From: Rhizophagus irregularis
Lineage: Eukaryota > Glomeromycota > Glomeromycetes > Glomerales > Glomeraceae
DNA length: 64,000 bases
NCBI RefSeq assembly: GCF_026210795.1
Contig: NC_089458.1
Span: 2,248,001 to 2,312,000 of the forward strand
Reading direction: 5' to 3'
Below the pieces are notes generated by a model. It saw only the letters and a program-made list of their open reading frames with translations. It was not told the origin of the DNA and ran no database searches. Made by a program: the position numbers and the translations under genes. How positions within the stretch are numbered: position 1 is the first letter of the stretch; the number at the start of each line of letters is the position of its first letter. Positions 33,033 through 44,691 of the stretch are shown here, piece after piece.

Positions 33033-34155
33033 GACTCCAAAGAGTTGAGCAATGACAAACTGGACATGATTAGGTAAATTGATGCGTAGTAATTTTATTG
33101 AGATTTTATTGGTGGATCAAGTTTTTTTAGATATTAACGCTTGATTTTTTTATAGCAATAGTTATCTTGCGTAAATGCGCTGGGAAAAAGGTTTATTTTA
33201 TACTGTATGCCTACTACGCGCAAAAAGAGAATTTAACCTGATTTAAATAGATCAAATAAAAAATTACGTTGCTTCATTATGTGTACTTGTCATTATTACA
33301 TTTTTTCATAATTATATTTTTTCCACCTAAAGCAATAAAATGACGGCCTGGATCCCGTCTAATAATAACAAATGTCTCTCCCTGAATTTAACAATACGGC
33401 TTAAAATTAAATCCGACGAATTACGGTTTTATGACAACTTAATATTAATACTAATAGAGCAATGCCATGTCTCAAAATTTTCCATTTATTTCTAAGATCT
33501 CTTGCGAAATAGAAGATCGCATGTGGTGCATGTAGGCGCATCTTTGTTTGAGTTCACAACCCCTATTTCAATTGTAATCACAAAAAAGGAATATAAAATG
33601 AATGGATCGAGGTCTGTAAATGACGAATCGCACATGTACAACTAATTCCTATTCAAAAAACGGATTAATATGTGATTAACCTGTATATATAATTTGAATG
33701 CGCTAACAAAACTAGGATAATAAAAATATACTGTTTAAATCTGTAAATCATCGCTCTATTTCCATTTTGATTGTCTTTTTAATGATGCCCTGTCTTATGA
33801 TCCGCAAAATGTAAATCAGGGATGCGGTTTTTTTATTAGTAATTCAGAACTGCGTAATAAGCGATATAGAACATACCAGAACTTTGGGGAAAGTTCATCA
33901 TAGCAACAAAAATATTGGTTTATTAATAGATTTTCTGTCTTAGCGCCTTCAGCAAAAATGACGATTGCGGATGTCGGTGACGTATTACTGCGCCTAGCAT
34001 ATTCTGCGGATTCACATGAGCCAGTGACGTAATTATTGCGGATGACGTTTTACTATGCATCATATCTAAGCCACCCACATGATTCGAAAAAAAAAGAAAT
34101 ATACGAATTCGCATAATTCAGTCAATGCGAGTAATTGATTCGCCCAATAATTCTT
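33033..34155. other. Spacer within the element
   Basis: About 1.1 kb with no gene. GTGACGTA-type words (33977 and 34023) and GCGGATGACG/GCGGATGTCG repeats at 33966-34047 stand out from the AT-rich background. Confidence 0.4.
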
Positions 34156-35841
34156 CTAGGCGGTTACCGGAGAGATAATAGGATTCATCATTGGTGAGCT
34201 TTTTCTTTCGTATCTTCCGTCATGATAATAATAACCTCTATCACATTCACCATATTCATTATATCCACCGTAACCATTATATCCATCATCATCCGGCATC
34301 TCTTCTTCAGAATCGCTAGAATTGGAGTCATCATCGTCTGAAGTGGTGATGTTCACTTTAGTGGGATTCGCCTCATTGAAAAACATATTTTCATCAAACC
34401 ACGAACCCTCCTCTTCCTTGGAATTATCAGAAGAATTAGAGGGATGGGCTAATGGAATAAGTGCAGTTGATTCCTTTGGAGACAAGACCTCCAATACATT
34501 ATTCTGATCGGGAGTATTTTCAGGCAAATTTTTTCTGGGACATAATGTCTCAGAAATTTCAGTCACATGATCCGTTACCAGAGGTAATTTTTCCGAAGAT
34601 ATTCCATAATCTATAATATCTTGAATTTGCTCATTAGTAAGCTCTGAAATAGAAGTTGCACTATAAGATTTGATATACTTGATTTTATCTAGGTCCACTT
34701 GTTCGATAAATTTATAGACTTTCTCAGCTCTCTGGGTTTTCTTGCGTAAACTATCTCGTGATACATCTCGAAGCTGTAACCCCATTTCTTGGGATCTCTG
34801 TTTACGAAGCAAATTAAGCTGTTTTGTAATGGAATCATACAGTAAGCCTCTTGCCTTCTTTTCACCGAATTTACCTCCACTACTTTCTATGATTCCATTG
34901 AGCTGAATTATGAAATCTTTCGCATAGAGGTACCAGCATAAAATTTCTTCCTGATTAGCTCGATTTGCTTTATCTTCAGCATCAAAAGCTTTATCGCATA
35001 ACTGAGCTAGATGTTGTGAGGCCTCATCAATGCTAGATTTATCAGAGGTAACTTTTTCGGGACATAATGCCTCGGAAATTTCGGTCACATGATTTTGTTC
35101 TATTGATGGCTCTTGTGAAGACAACTCCGAAGCAAATAATTCTTGCTTAAGCTTGTCCACACTCTTCCCCTTCTTACACTTTGAATCCAGTTCGCTACAT
35201 ATCTTTTCTTCCGATGACGTGCTATTGCATGGCTGAGTGACCGAGTTGAGATCTTGAGACATTTTCTCTTCAGGATGTGTTGGAAGGGACTCTTGGGTTT
35301 GGCCGGAGGTGCTAAAGCAAAGTTTCTTTTCTCGATTTCTCTGCCTAATCTCATTACTAACCTTTTTCTTATACTCCTCATCCAAGAAAGCATCCGTTTC
35401 CTTGTCTTTAGGTAATGAAGTATCCACCAATGGTTTCTCGTGATGCGTTACCGTTGGCACCTGATCTGCAACTGAATTGAAGCTAGGTAAACTGTTGTTA
35501 GAAGAATTATCATTTAGCGACTGGTTTTGTTCCACTTTCGTGATTCTATCTCTAAGCTCAGCGCTCTCTTTAGTATTATTTTTCCTCAACTCCTCGATTG
35601 TGGCCCTGAGTTTGACATTTTCAGCATCACGCCTCGTTCTCTCTTTTTCAGTCATTCTTAGAGTCTCGGCAATCTTGCGTTTAAGTTCAGCTCTCTCAGC
35701 CTCAAAGTTAGCGAACTTCATTCTAAAATCAGTATTCTCCTTTCTAAGCTCTGCATTCTCCTTCCTGAGCTCTGTAATCTCAACATTCTCAGCCTCAAGT
35801 TCAGTGATACGCTGTTTCAATAATTCAAGCTCGGATGACAT
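34156..35841 (-). CDS. Large coiled-coil cargo protein (copy A)
   Basis: The ATG at 35839-35841 (MSSELELLKQRITELEAENV) gives 561 aa. Residues 1-130 are a continuous zipper (LRKENAELRKENTDFRMKFA). A Ser/Glu-rich middle carries repeated DHVTEISE phrases. A conserved helical domain (ILCWYLYAKDFI, GEKKARGLLYDSI, RKKTQRAEKVYKFIEQ, DKIKYIKSYSATSISELTNE) follows, and the tail is Tyr/Gly/Asp-rich. The central domain is a glomeromycete family of unknown function. The paralog at 43031-44593 sits in the same relation to a Crinkler-kinase gene. The upstream start at 35925 is rejected because the zipper-family start is shared by both copies. Confidence 0.6.
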   Translation of the reverse strand: MSSELELLKQRITELEAENVEITELRKENAELRKENTDFRMKFANFEAERAELKRKIAETLRMTEKERTRRDAENVKLRATIEELRKNNTKESAELRDRITKVEQNQSLNDNSSNNSLPSFNSVADQVPTVTHHEKPLVDTSLPKDKETDAFLDEEYKKKVSNEIRQRNREKKLCFSTSGQTQESLPTHPEEKMSQDLNSVTQPCNSTSSEEKICSELDSKCKKGKSVDKLKQELFASELSSQEPSIEQNHVTEISEALCPEKVTSDKSSIDEASQHLAQLCDKAFDAEDKANRANQEEILCWYLYAKDFIIQLNGIIESSGGKFGEKKARGLLYDSITKQLNLLRKQRSQEMGLQLRDVSRDSLRKKTQRAEKVYKFIEQVDLDKIKYIKSYSATSISELTNEQIQDIIDYGISSEKLPLVTDHVTEISETLCPRKNLPENTPDQNNVLEVLSPKESTALIPLAHPSNSSDNSKEEEGSWFDENMFFNEANPTKVNITTSDDDDSNSSDSEEEMPDDDGYNGYGGYNEYGECDRGYYYHDGRYERKSSPMMNPIISPVTA

Positions 35842-35842
35842 T

Positions 35843-35915
35843 TGCCAAGAAAAATTTTTATTAATATACATACATGCAAAAATAAATACAAGATCGGGAC
35901 TTAGCCCGTGATACA
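35843..35915. promoter_or_regulatory. Conserved block upstream of coiled-coil gene (copy 2 of 3)
   Basis: Same sequence block as 25784-25850 and 44692-44765, directly before the ATG of the zipper gene. About 200 bp further right, up to the Crinkler gene end, are also near-identical to 44765-44890, as part of a larger duplication. Confidence 0.5.
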
Positions 35916-36117
35916 ACTGATACATGACGCTTCTATACTAAATGTCTAATGTATATCTCTACAGTCTAACTAACCACCTGACATTTACGTGACTTGGAAA
36001 TTCGCCCCTCCTTCTTTACGAAATGTCTGTAAAATACATGATTATTAATTATAAGAAATTAGCCGTTAAGGCGCTTCGCAAGATTGCAAGAAATAGGAAT
36101 TTGCGAAATAATAAATC

Positions 36118-37819
36118 TTACGTATTATATCTATCTAGCAAGTTAGAGTATTTGAGCTGTTCCTCCTTGAAAAGCTTTCTCTTCTTTTTTGTGTCCTCTC
36201 GACTTGCCATACCGAAGTCAATCAGATAGACGCCACCGTCATCGTTAATTAAGATGTTTTCCTCCCGAATGTCATTGTGGAGGATGCCATGCTTGTGGAT
36301 CGCTTCTAATCCCTTAATAGCCCTTATTTTTTGCTGTTTCTTTATTTTTTGGTCGCTCAACGAAGTGCCGACAATAGTCATGCTGATAACGAAGCTCATA
36401 CCTCCTCCATAATATCCATAACAGACCAACTTGGGGATATACTTGCCTTGAATATCAGCGAGGTCTTTATAAATCTCAACTTCTTTCTGCATTTCTTCCA
36501 GGACATACGAAGGGACCTTCGATAAGTCTGCACTCTTCAGAGCAATCATATCTCCACGAAATTCGCATAGGAGGGTTTTTCCACTTCGTCCTTCACCTAA
36601 TATGCTCTTGAACTTGAAGTCTGAGAAGCTATAATTGTTCTGCTTAACAGAAGTGTTAGAAGATGATTGTTGATTCACAAAGGTACTGGAAGATTGTTGT
36701 TGATTTAATAAGGAGTTGGACGATGACTTTGAGTGTGACCGAAGAGTATGTGAATCATTGTCCCCTTGAACCGGTACTACTACTTGAGGTTTAGGAGACT
36801 TAGGATTCTCTTTCGCCTGTCGAGTTAGATATGCATACGCCTTGAGTACCGGTGGAAATTCAGATTTCAGTGGAAGGGTTTTTGAGATCCAAAGCTTTGC
36901 ATGCTCTCGGCGTAGAAACCAGTGATTATCATAGGTGGTGAGAATACCATATCTAAGTTCGTTTCCTCCCATATAATTGTAGATTTGCTGAATTACATCC
37001 CCGCCTTTACTCGTCTGATAAAATTCGGGAAATATTTCTTCGCCCATATCTTCTAAAACATGCTTTCTTTTAGCCTCAATCACTAAGATCAATGAACCCA
37101 CGAGATGACAGTTGAAATCTGGTTGCGGTTGTCAGTAGATTTTCTTGAATATACGTAGTCTGGTCCTGTAAGATCATTCAATACCATACATATATTGAAA
37201 TTTATGGCATTACGAACATCCTCTTCATCGACTATAACAAATCTATCATCAAATCTCGGCCTCTCAAATATCGGCTGTTGGTCGAAGTGGAATTGATTCA
37301 CTTTATCAAAAAAGTCGTCCCAAAGTTGCACACTTGCCGGCGGGTCACCTACAGCCTTAGTAGTGGTCTTCAAGGTAACGCAGTCTGGAAAATATGTTAT
37401 AGGTGGTGGAATACACGACAACGCCTCTTCCAAGCTGAGAACTGGAAACGAATATGTGTTATTATTACTAGGGCAAATGACGAAAAATTAGCCGTTAAGG
37501 CGCTTTGCACAGACTATACCAGACACTTACGTGGCAATTTTACAATGACATGGATATGCTCCTCAGAGGTGAGTCTGGAAAATATTTCGAAATCTTTTTT
37601 GTTGCAAGGGGTCAGATTGCTTAAGAGATCGTCGCGATCATCAGGAATTTCCTTTTTCCATAGCTTAAGCCCGTCTGCGGGAAAATTGTCAAACTTGGGT
37701 GCTTTTTTCGCCTTAATAGCGTCCTTGAGGTGTCCAACAAGCTGGTCCTTATTAATATCGACAGGAAAAGCGTTCGCTAGAGTATTTCCTTTAACGAGGC
37801 AAAGCAAAGTGATAAACAT
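36118..37819 (-). pseudogene. Crinkler-type effector with REase and kinase-like domains (copy A)
   Basis: From an ATG at 37817-37819: a Crinkler/ubiquitin-like header (MFITLLCLVKGNT...FPVDINKDQLVGHLKDAI), an intron (donor at 37530), the junction motif SLEEALSCIPPPITY, a PD-(D/E)XK-like segment (SLILVIEAKRKHVLEDMGEE), and a small protein kinase (ILGEGRSGKTLL, HNDIREENILIND, LIDFGMA). Crinklers are secreted or nucleus-targeted proteins of oomycetes and some fungi, and REase plus kinase pairs are one of their known toxin-like tip combinations. This copy is broken; the paralog at 44945-46668 looks whole. Confidence 0.75.
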
Positions 37820-37886
37820 GTTTCAGCTTTTATAGTATTTTTGGTGAAATATTATTGGTGCAAACTAGCATAAGTGAGGATGAATT

Positions 37887-38072
37887 TTATTTGCGAAAAA
37901 AATACTGAGGGAGCTGTGTAATTTTGTCGTACTTTGATTTGGTGATCACTTCTGGATCGGATTCCACCCTGAAGATCATTCCAGCATTTGAGACGATAAA
38001 TTCGTTCTCCGCAATAGTTACCGCAACCCATTTACCCAATAATTCACTACATTCATGATCAGCGATAGGCAA
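37887..38072 (-). CDS. Short frame beside the Crinkler gene, unrecognised
   Basis: A 61-codon frame without an ATG start, ITIAENEFIVSNAGM-like in content. It could be an exon of an unannotated gene. Weak support. The surrounding 37820-38532 holds no other gene, and its left 100 bp are duplicated at 46669-46790. Confidence 0.2.
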   Translation of the reverse strand: MPIADHECSELLGKWVAVTIAENEFIVSNAGMIFRVESDPEVITKSKYDKITQLPQYFFRK

Positions 38073-38532
38073 ACGATATTCAGAAAAAGAGAGCTAGATA
38101 TAAATTGTTGCTTTATTTCTTTTTCCAAGAAGAGAAAAGGGTTTTTTCTTTATGATCTCCATTGTATATAGATTAGATCTGTCACTATTCCTTAAAAATA
38201 AGGAAAGCGCTCTAAAACTAACCCATGATATGTTTTCGTGTTTCTTCTGGATCATTAGTTAAAATAGAGTCGGGTTTTGTTAGATTTACTTACCTGACCG
38301 GAGGAGGAAACTGTTACCGAAGTCACATGATTTGGATCGTTACTGATGGTAACGGTTTTCCAAGTCTTTCCAAATTTTCCGACTCATGATTAGTCTTTAA
38401 TTTATTTTTTATATTTAATTCACTCTTTTTTACGTACATAAATTTTTTTTATGACAATATCGAAAATAATAAAATCTTTTATTTATAGCTATGAATTATT
38501 ACAAAATGATACCATTTCATGCTAACAATTTT

Positions 38533-40671
38533 CTATTTTACAAAACCAGAATTTGTCTTGGCAGTCACATCAGTACATGTATTATTATTTACAGTGAATA
38601 TAAGATTCTCATCACTACGAAAACGTTCAAGTGACATAAATTTTTCATTAAAATCTTCAAGGCCGTTGAAATTAATTTCAAGGGTATGAGAAACCTTGGG
38701 ACACATAACCAGCTTAGGCTTAATGTCTATCAATTTATTGACTACGCCAACGGCAGTAAAGTTAAAGCGTAATACTTGAGTTATTTTGACACTGAACCCA
38801 CACATTTTTTCACCAATAAGCCATTTACTAGTGTGATTCCCAGGTTCAAATTGAACCTGATCAGGAGACCTTTTTCCATATTCATACGTCCAATAATCCC
38901 CGGTAATACAAGAACCCCCAGTTTTCAAGCGCCATTCGTCTGATATAATCTTGGTACTTTCAGATTTTTTCATTAGGAATCCGACCTTTGATGATGCCCC
39001 AAGATCTAGACTACTTTGCTTCTCAGTACCTACTAAACTTTCAACAGTACGATTTTTCATTTTTGGAGAGTAATATTCTAGCTCATATAGTGGACTTCTG
39101 TTATTAGTTGCATCTGTAATCGGAAAAAAGCTAATTGTAACAGATTCAAGATAATAACCACTACCTAAATTGGAAAGTTGCTTCCAATTTTGATTAAGCA
39201 ATTGACCTGCTCTACATTCAGATATATCAGCACTGATTAAAAGCATTCGATTAGATTCATCATCATTATAAATATTTGCATGGAAATGAACACGGATACC
39301 AAATATTTGAACGTGACCTTCACTTTCAACAGATGCTCCAGAAGAAACTTTAATGACTTTTCTCCTTTTAATATCACTGCTACGGCCACCATCATCGCCA
39401 CCACCACCACCACCACCGCCATCATCATCACTATCACCATCACCATAATCTTTATCATCATCTTCATCTTCATCATTTTCTCCCTTTCCAAATCTTTGTC
39501 TTTTCTTATCATTTGACTTATTTCCACCAGCTCTACCGGGTCCTCCTGAAGTACTACCACCGCCACTGTTACTTTTGCAATCGGCTGTTTCTATCATTTC
39601 GTATACAACTTTAAATTCACCATCATATATTCCCCCAAGTTGCTCTAGAGTTGATTCGCTTAAGGGCGCTGTTACCCAACAGGTAATGCACGGAAAGTTA
39701 TAATCTCCATGAAAGCTGGGACCGATATAATATACTGGTTGCGATTTCAGTACACGGTCAATACAATCTTTCTTATCAACGAGTAATTTATGTAACTGTT
39801 CAACTTCAACGTGCTTATCAGCTGAGGGTCCGTAAGAAATGGTCGCATCTACTGTGAAAAATTTCGAGGAAACAGTAGGATTTACACTACTTTTAATACT
39901 AGGCGGGCAAAGACGAATTCTATTATAGATAATGTCATTGGCATCATGTTTTTCTGTTTTTGCCATTTTTTCAAGTGAGATCGCTTCATTATGTTTTTTT
40001 TCTCTCTCTAACGTTAGATCAATTAGATCTGTATCTTTTAAATTTCTGTTAAGCATGCGATGACGAAAGTCTTGCCAGATAAACTTTTCTTTCGACTCTG
40101 ATAATTCGATCGATAAGTTTTTCCAATGATCGCTTTCTATGTTGTTATATGGCGAAATTGCAAGTTTAATGAACTTAGAAAATGAGTCCAAAAAATATTC
40201 TTTTAAAACCTTTGTGCATTTGATTTGAAATGTATTAGATATATTAACAATTGTACCCTCTAAGCAAGTATTATTATCATTGTAGATAATTTTATCACCA
40301 ACAACGATCTTGTTTTCACTAACACATTTCTTGAAGGTAAAACGACCAGAAGGTGGATCGATGACAATATAGTGTTCCCCAGTATCAAAACACTCAGAGA
40401 TAAGCTTTGTTGAAGGCAACTCTTCACCTCCTAGAAACGTCTTAATGTTGACGAAAGAATTAGATTCTATGAGGGCTAGTTTGTCACTTAGCGTGCCAAG
40501 GGGAAGATCTATCTTTATAATATTGAGTCCGTCTTCGCCAAAACCAATGTTTCTTTTCTTGATTGTTTCCACGAGATTTCTGACTGTCTCATTTTCTTTA
40601 ATTTTGATTTTAAAAATGTCTTCGTAAGAATAATCGTCTACAAACAAGCAGTTTATAAGAATTGTAGCCAT
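38533..40671 (-). CDS. Long single-exon Crinkler-type protein
   Basis: The ATG at 40669-40671 (MATILINCLFVDDYSYEDIF) gives 712 aa. Residues 1-110 are a Crinkler header with ubiquitin-like fold (IKIKENETVRNLVETIKKRN, DIDLP-like KIDLPLGTL). A helical middle follows (EREKKHNEAISLEKMA, NRIRLCPPSIKSS, YYIGPSFHGDYNFPC), then an Asp/Gly-rich stretch with a basic DIKRRKV motif that may serve as a nuclear signal, and a beta-rich C-terminal 250 residues. The middle and end belong to a Rhizophagus family of unknown activity. The frame looks whole. An ATG 75 bp upstream in the same frame is less likely because the header family begins at this Met. Confidence 0.65.
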   Translation of the reverse strand: MATILINCLFVDDYSYEDIFKIKIKENETVRNLVETIKKRNIGFGEDGLNIIKIDLPLGTLSDKLALIESNSFVNIKTFLGGEELPSTKLISECFDTGEHYIVIDPPSGRFTFKKCVSENKIVVGDKIIYNDNNTCLEGTIVNISNTFQIKCTKVLKEYFLDSFSKFIKLAISPYNNIESDHWKNLSIELSESKEKFIWQDFRHRMLNRNLKDTDLIDLTLEREKKHNEAISLEKMAKTEKHDANDIIYNRIRLCPPSIKSSVNPTVSSKFFTVDATISYGPSADKHVEVEQLHKLLVDKKDCIDRVLKSQPVYYIGPSFHGDYNFPCITCWVTAPLSESTLEQLGGIYDGEFKVVYEMIETADCKSNSGGGSTSGGPGRAGGNKSNDKKRQRFGKGENDEDEDDDKDYGDGDSDDDGGGGGGGGDDGGRSSDIKRRKVIKVSSGASVESEGHVQIFGIRVHFHANIYNDDESNRMLLISADISECRAGQLLNQNWKQLSNLGSGYYLESVTISFFPITDATNNRSPLYELEYYSPKMKNRTVESLVGTEKQSSLDLGASSKVGFLMKKSESTKIISDEWRLKTGGSCITGDYWTYEYGKRSPDQVQFEPGNHTSKWLIGEKMCGFSVKITQVLRFNFTAVGVVNKLIDIKPKLVMCPKVSHTLEINFNGLEDFNEKFMSLERFRSDENLIFTVNNNTCTDVTAKTNSGFVK

Positions 40672-42358
40672 TTTTTGTTGTATAAAATCAAAAAGCCTGG
40701 TGGAGGAACTGGTGGTGCTCTGTGCTCCAGGATAAAAATAAATCACAGAACAATCTGGAAATTTACGTTTAAACTTATGTCATATAATGATCTATTACAT
40801 TTTCATTGGTAATACATTATCAGAATTGCTGAATTTTGATCACGTGCGCGTTACAACAATTTGTAACGCAGATATGAAAATACTTTTATTAAAAGTGAAA
40901 AAAATTTTCGATGCAAATGAATTTTCAGTAAAAAACCGAAGATAGCGAATTAAATGTATGATGCTATCTAGTATAGTAAAAGAGTGTGTGGGTGAGAATC
41001 AATAGAAGTTCTATCTATATTCCCCCAAACATACAAAATATTATTTCTCGAAAGAGAACTTCTCTGAGATTAAGAAGTTTCGAACCTATAGTATAATTAC
41101 GAAAGTATTAGCAATGAGGTAAAAAAAAATAATACAATAATGATTTACACTTACCATCACGATTCATTTTCACATAATTCCATTCCGCCTCATACACAAG
41201 ATATTTATTGCTTAATTTTTTCTGCGTTATCGCCAGTACGATACTGCGCAAAGTTTTAAGAATTTGGCACGTGAAGATGCTTATATAAGATAAATTTTTT
41301 GATGCACCAGACTTTTGCTGTGCCATTGCATGTGACGAGATTCATGTGAGTAATTTCACTGCGTCTATTGTACGCGTGATGACGGTCAGTGATTTTCTCG
41401 GCGAAGATCAGAATGCCGATACATAGCAAGAAGAGTAATATATCCGTTTTATTTTGGAACATCTATAGAGACAGAAAAATCGATTAACATCGTAATGACA
41501 TGTCTCAAGAAGTTAGCCGAGCAATAAACAACTTACTTTATTATTACTTTGCGGAAAATACGAGTTCGCTTGATTGTTAATATCAATGATGCAAATAATG
41601 GTAAGTTAGATTGGTTTTATTAGTTTTATTTGATTTTTATTTTACTTGCATGAGGCGGATAAAAAGATTCACTAATTAGGACATCATCTTTTTATATAAT
41701 TTACAGGATCGATTTTGGAATACGCTTTTGGGGAAATTACGTTAATATGATTGCATCACGAAAATCTGATCAACCACCTCTCCTTAATTTAACAATAAAA
41801 GAATTTAACGCTATCCATATTTAAAGATCATCAAGGGGCCTTTCTTTAACAATATACGTAAGAATTTTGAGAATATGCGAGAAGGTTTGAGAATAAATTA
41901 TTATGCGCAGTTTCTTGTTCCCGTGATACATGAATGATACTGTGCATTTATCGGGTTCTTGGATCAATGATTTTGTTACAATAAACTTGATCGAAAAAAA
42001 TATTAGCATACATGCTTCCCACAACCCCATAACTAGTAAATTTGGTCTTTGCTTTACTGATTGTACAAGAAAAAAGTACATAATACAGGCTACATGATGA
42101 CACTACTTAAACTAAAAATTTTCATGTGAACGACTGCTAGCCTTCCGTGATACTAATACATTTTTCGAAATCCTAAATGAAAAAAATTGTCTATTAGCTT
42201 GTTTCTTCCTTGCAAATGCATAACACAACCGAAAGTAAATCCATCTTAACTGGATAAATATCTTGTCCGGAAGTAATATTTTTTTTTCGCCAGCATTTTT
42301 TCATACTGCTTATTATCTTTCGTCACTGCGCTGGGTGATAGTCTCTCACATGACTGGT
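40672..42358. other. Spacer within the element with weak exon-like frames
   Basis: The minus-strand frame 41148-41326 (MAQQKSGASKNLSYISIF...) ends at a good donor (GATG|GTAAGTG, about 41150), so it may be a first exon, but no continuation could be identified to the left. A frame at 41256-41462 has a hydrophobic start. A frame at 41821-42081 has no recognisable motif. Otherwise AT-rich. Confidence 0.25.
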
Positions 42359-42916
42359 CTAAGCCACAATTGCGAACTTTAGTTTATTGCTTGAAGTGTT
42401 GCAGGTAAGACAATATTCCAACTTATCTTGAGAATAGAACTTCGCTAATTCAGGATCATAAGGGAACTGATTCCCATCTTCGCAGTACCACTTGCCATGT
42501 AATCCATAATTCCCATGTATTCTATCGCAAATAGGACATGGTGAGCTCCGCGGCTGAGGTGATGTAAAATTATAATTATCAATCCCTCTAAAACTATTTC
42601 CGAATTTCAAGTATGGGAAGTGCTCTAAGACAGATTTGATAATCAATTCTGGATCGGGTTTGGTTTCATAAGTGATAGGCCCTTTTTCTTCACATTGCTC
42701 ACCGGAGGAGGGAAAAGATAAATTGGATACTTTGTTTTCTGGCTTTGAATTTATGAGGCGATCTTCTGATAATTGCCATGGCTCATACCCAGTTTCTTTT
42801 TTATATTTTTTGTATAAGCTGGACTGAATCCTATCTGTCAAAACACTTGGTAACCCAGTTAATTTGGCATGCCAATCCAGGTATTCGGGAGTTAATATTT
42901 TATTGGATTTGCTCAT
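42359..42916 (-). CDS. Protein ending in a CPxC...H...C zinc module
   Basis: The ATG at 42914-42916 (MSKSNKILTPEYLDWHAKL) gives 185 aa. The C-terminal third holds CPICDRIHGNYGLHGKWYC and LEYCLTC, a Cys/His set likely to bind zinc, preceded by ILEHFPYLKF-like VLEHFPYLKFGNSFRG. The same CPxC-x3-H...G module recurs at the end of 43031-44593 and in the primase-helicase region near 55700. Function unknown. The frame looks whole. Confidence 0.5.
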   Translation of the reverse strand: MSKSNKILTPEYLDWHAKLTGLPSVLTDRIQSSLYKKYKKETGYEPWQLSEDRLINSKPENKVSNLSFPSSGEQCEEKGPITYETKPDPELIIKSVLEHFPYLKFGNSFRGIDNYNFTSPQPRSSPCPICDRIHGNYGLHGKWYCEDGNQFPYDPELAKFYSQDKLEYCLTCNTSSNKLKFAIVA

Positions 42917-43030
42917 GTTTCCTTTTTCTATGATCACAGATCAATTTAAATCCCCGGATAGAAAGCTGTCTAATATTTCTTATCATATTTCCAAAAAAAT
43001 AGTTAGATCATCTCCCGCAAGGTAATGAGA

Positions 43031-44593
43031 CTATGCAGTTATCTCAATTTCGCGCTGTTCACATTTAATAAAGTAAGATCCGGATTTATACATACCATCT
43101 ATACCTTCCTCATCATCATGATCTAACTTGCATAATGGGCATAATGTCTCGTCATTAATTCCATAATAATCAAAATCTTCACTACTAAATTCTCTATATA
43201 AATTAGGATATTGATCCAATGTCTTGTTGCGAAAATAGGAACGGTCATGGACTAGAGTCTCGGGTTGAGGAATAGGTGGCACCACCTTTACCTTGGCATC
43301 CAATTTTTTCGAGCTGGAGGAATCACCTGAAGAATTGGAGACATGAGTTAATGGAATAGGCGCAGTTGGAATGCTTACCTCAGCCCGCGTTGCTGAAACC
43401 AATACATTATCCTGATCATTCGAAATATCCTCTTCGAAATCGATAATAGTGCCATCCCGATCATCTGGTAATTCAGTGTTTGGATTCTTGGAGAAATAAT
43501 CAACAATAGTTTGAATTTGACTATCAGATAATTCCGATATAGAATTCGCACTATACGTTGTGATATACTTAATTTTATCAATTCCTATTTTCTCAAATAA
43601 TTTGTATATGTCTCTTGCTCTCTGAGTTTGTTTTAGTAATGTATTACGTTTAGTACCAGGACGAAGGAGTTTAATAAGATTGTCATAAATCATACCTTTC
43701 GCTTTTTTCTCGCCAATTTTATACTCGGTCATAAACTCTGTGGTCTTTTTATTGAATTCTACAATATAGGAACACCAACACAATAATTCTTTTTGGTTAG
43801 CTAGAATTGCTTCATCTTTCGCATCCCATGCTTCTTGGATTAAGCAGGCTAGATTTTGTAATATATTTGGGGGATTATCCATATCAGATTTTTCGTGACG
43901 GGCCGTCATGGAAATTTCAGTCATATGATTTTTCTCAGGTGCCGAAGTGGCTGTGAAATCAAACACATCCTGTACAATATTCTCCGCTTCCCTCTTCTTA
44001 TGTGATTGAGATTTTTCGTCCTTTATTACAGAAGAGGTGGTCTCATTTGAAACACCAGATAAGTCCTGGGTAGCTGATTCATGCAACAATTTCTTTTCCC
44101 TATTCCTCTGCCTAAACCCATCACTAACGCTTTTCTTAAATGTCTCATCTAAGAAAGTGTCCATTGACTCGATGTCCGCGTTATCAGCTACATGCTGGTC
44201 TATTACAAGATCAGGTATATCATTCGAAGCGAAGCGTCTCTCGGGCTTAGCTGAAGATATATCTTCTTCAACAGAGCATGAGTTCTGCACATTAGTAACA
44301 TGCTGGGGTTGCTGAGGCCTCGTGAGGTTGGAGGAATCGAAATCATGTCTTAATTTGGCTAATTCGGCTTTAAGCTCAGCATTTTCGGCTGAAATATCTG
44401 CACTATTTTTCTCCAATTCCTCGATTCTGACCTTGTGTTCGGCATTCTCAGCATCACGCCTGGCATTCTCCTCAATAATCCGTTTCAATTTCGCATTCTC
44501 ATTCTTAAGCTCAGCATTCTCGCCCTTAAGCTCGTCTTTTTCAGCTTCAAGGTTGGCAATGCGTTGTTCCAATAATTCAAGGTTTGACGACAT
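43031..44593 (-). CDS. Large coiled-coil cargo protein (copy B) with C-terminal zinc module
   Basis: 520 aa from an ATG at 44591-44593 (MSSNLELLEQRIANLEAEKD). It has an N-terminal zipper with NAELKNENAKLKR heptads, a Ser/Glu middle with NHMTEISMT, then the same helical domain as copy A (LLCWCSYIVEFNKK, IGEKKAKGMIYDN, TLLKQTQRARDIYKLFEKIG, KYITTYSANSISELSD). It ends with CPLCKLDHDDEEGIDGMY...IKC, a zinc-like module absent from copy A. The frame looks whole. Confidence 0.6.
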   Translation of the reverse strand: MSSNLELLEQRIANLEAEKDELKGENAELKNENAKLKRIIEENARRDAENAEHKVRIEELEKNSADISAENAELKAELAKLRHDFDSSNLTRPQQPQHVTNVQNSCSVEEDISSAKPERRFASNDIPDLVIDQHVADNADIESMDTFLDETFKKSVSDGFRQRNREKKLLHESATQDLSGVSNETTSSVIKDEKSQSHKKREAENIVQDVFDFTATSAPEKNHMTEISMTARHEKSDMDNPPNILQNLACLIQEAWDAKDEAILANQKELLCWCSYIVEFNKKTTEFMTEYKIGEKKAKGMIYDNLIKLLRPGTKRNTLLKQTQRARDIYKLFEKIGIDKIKYITTYSANSISELSDSQIQTIVDYFSKNPNTELPDDRDGTIIDFEEDISNDQDNVLVSATRAEVSIPTAPIPLTHVSNSSGDSSSSKKLDAKVKVVPPIPQPETLVHDRSYFRNKTLDQYPNLYREFSSEDFDYYGINDETLCPLCKLDHDDEEGIDGMYKSGSYFIKCEQREIEITA

Positions 44594-44691
44594 GATTGAT
44601 AATACTTTTATGGAAGATATGTAATATTCAAAAGTCTGTTAGTATATATTTAATTCTGCTAAAAAATTTGAGTGACGGGCCGTCACGGAAA

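Noticed and set aside
39237-39566. Met/Val-rich frame opposite and beside the Asp/Gly-rich part of the long Crinkler
   Set aside because: It is an out-of-frame shadow of the low-complexity stretch in the real gene at 38533-40671.
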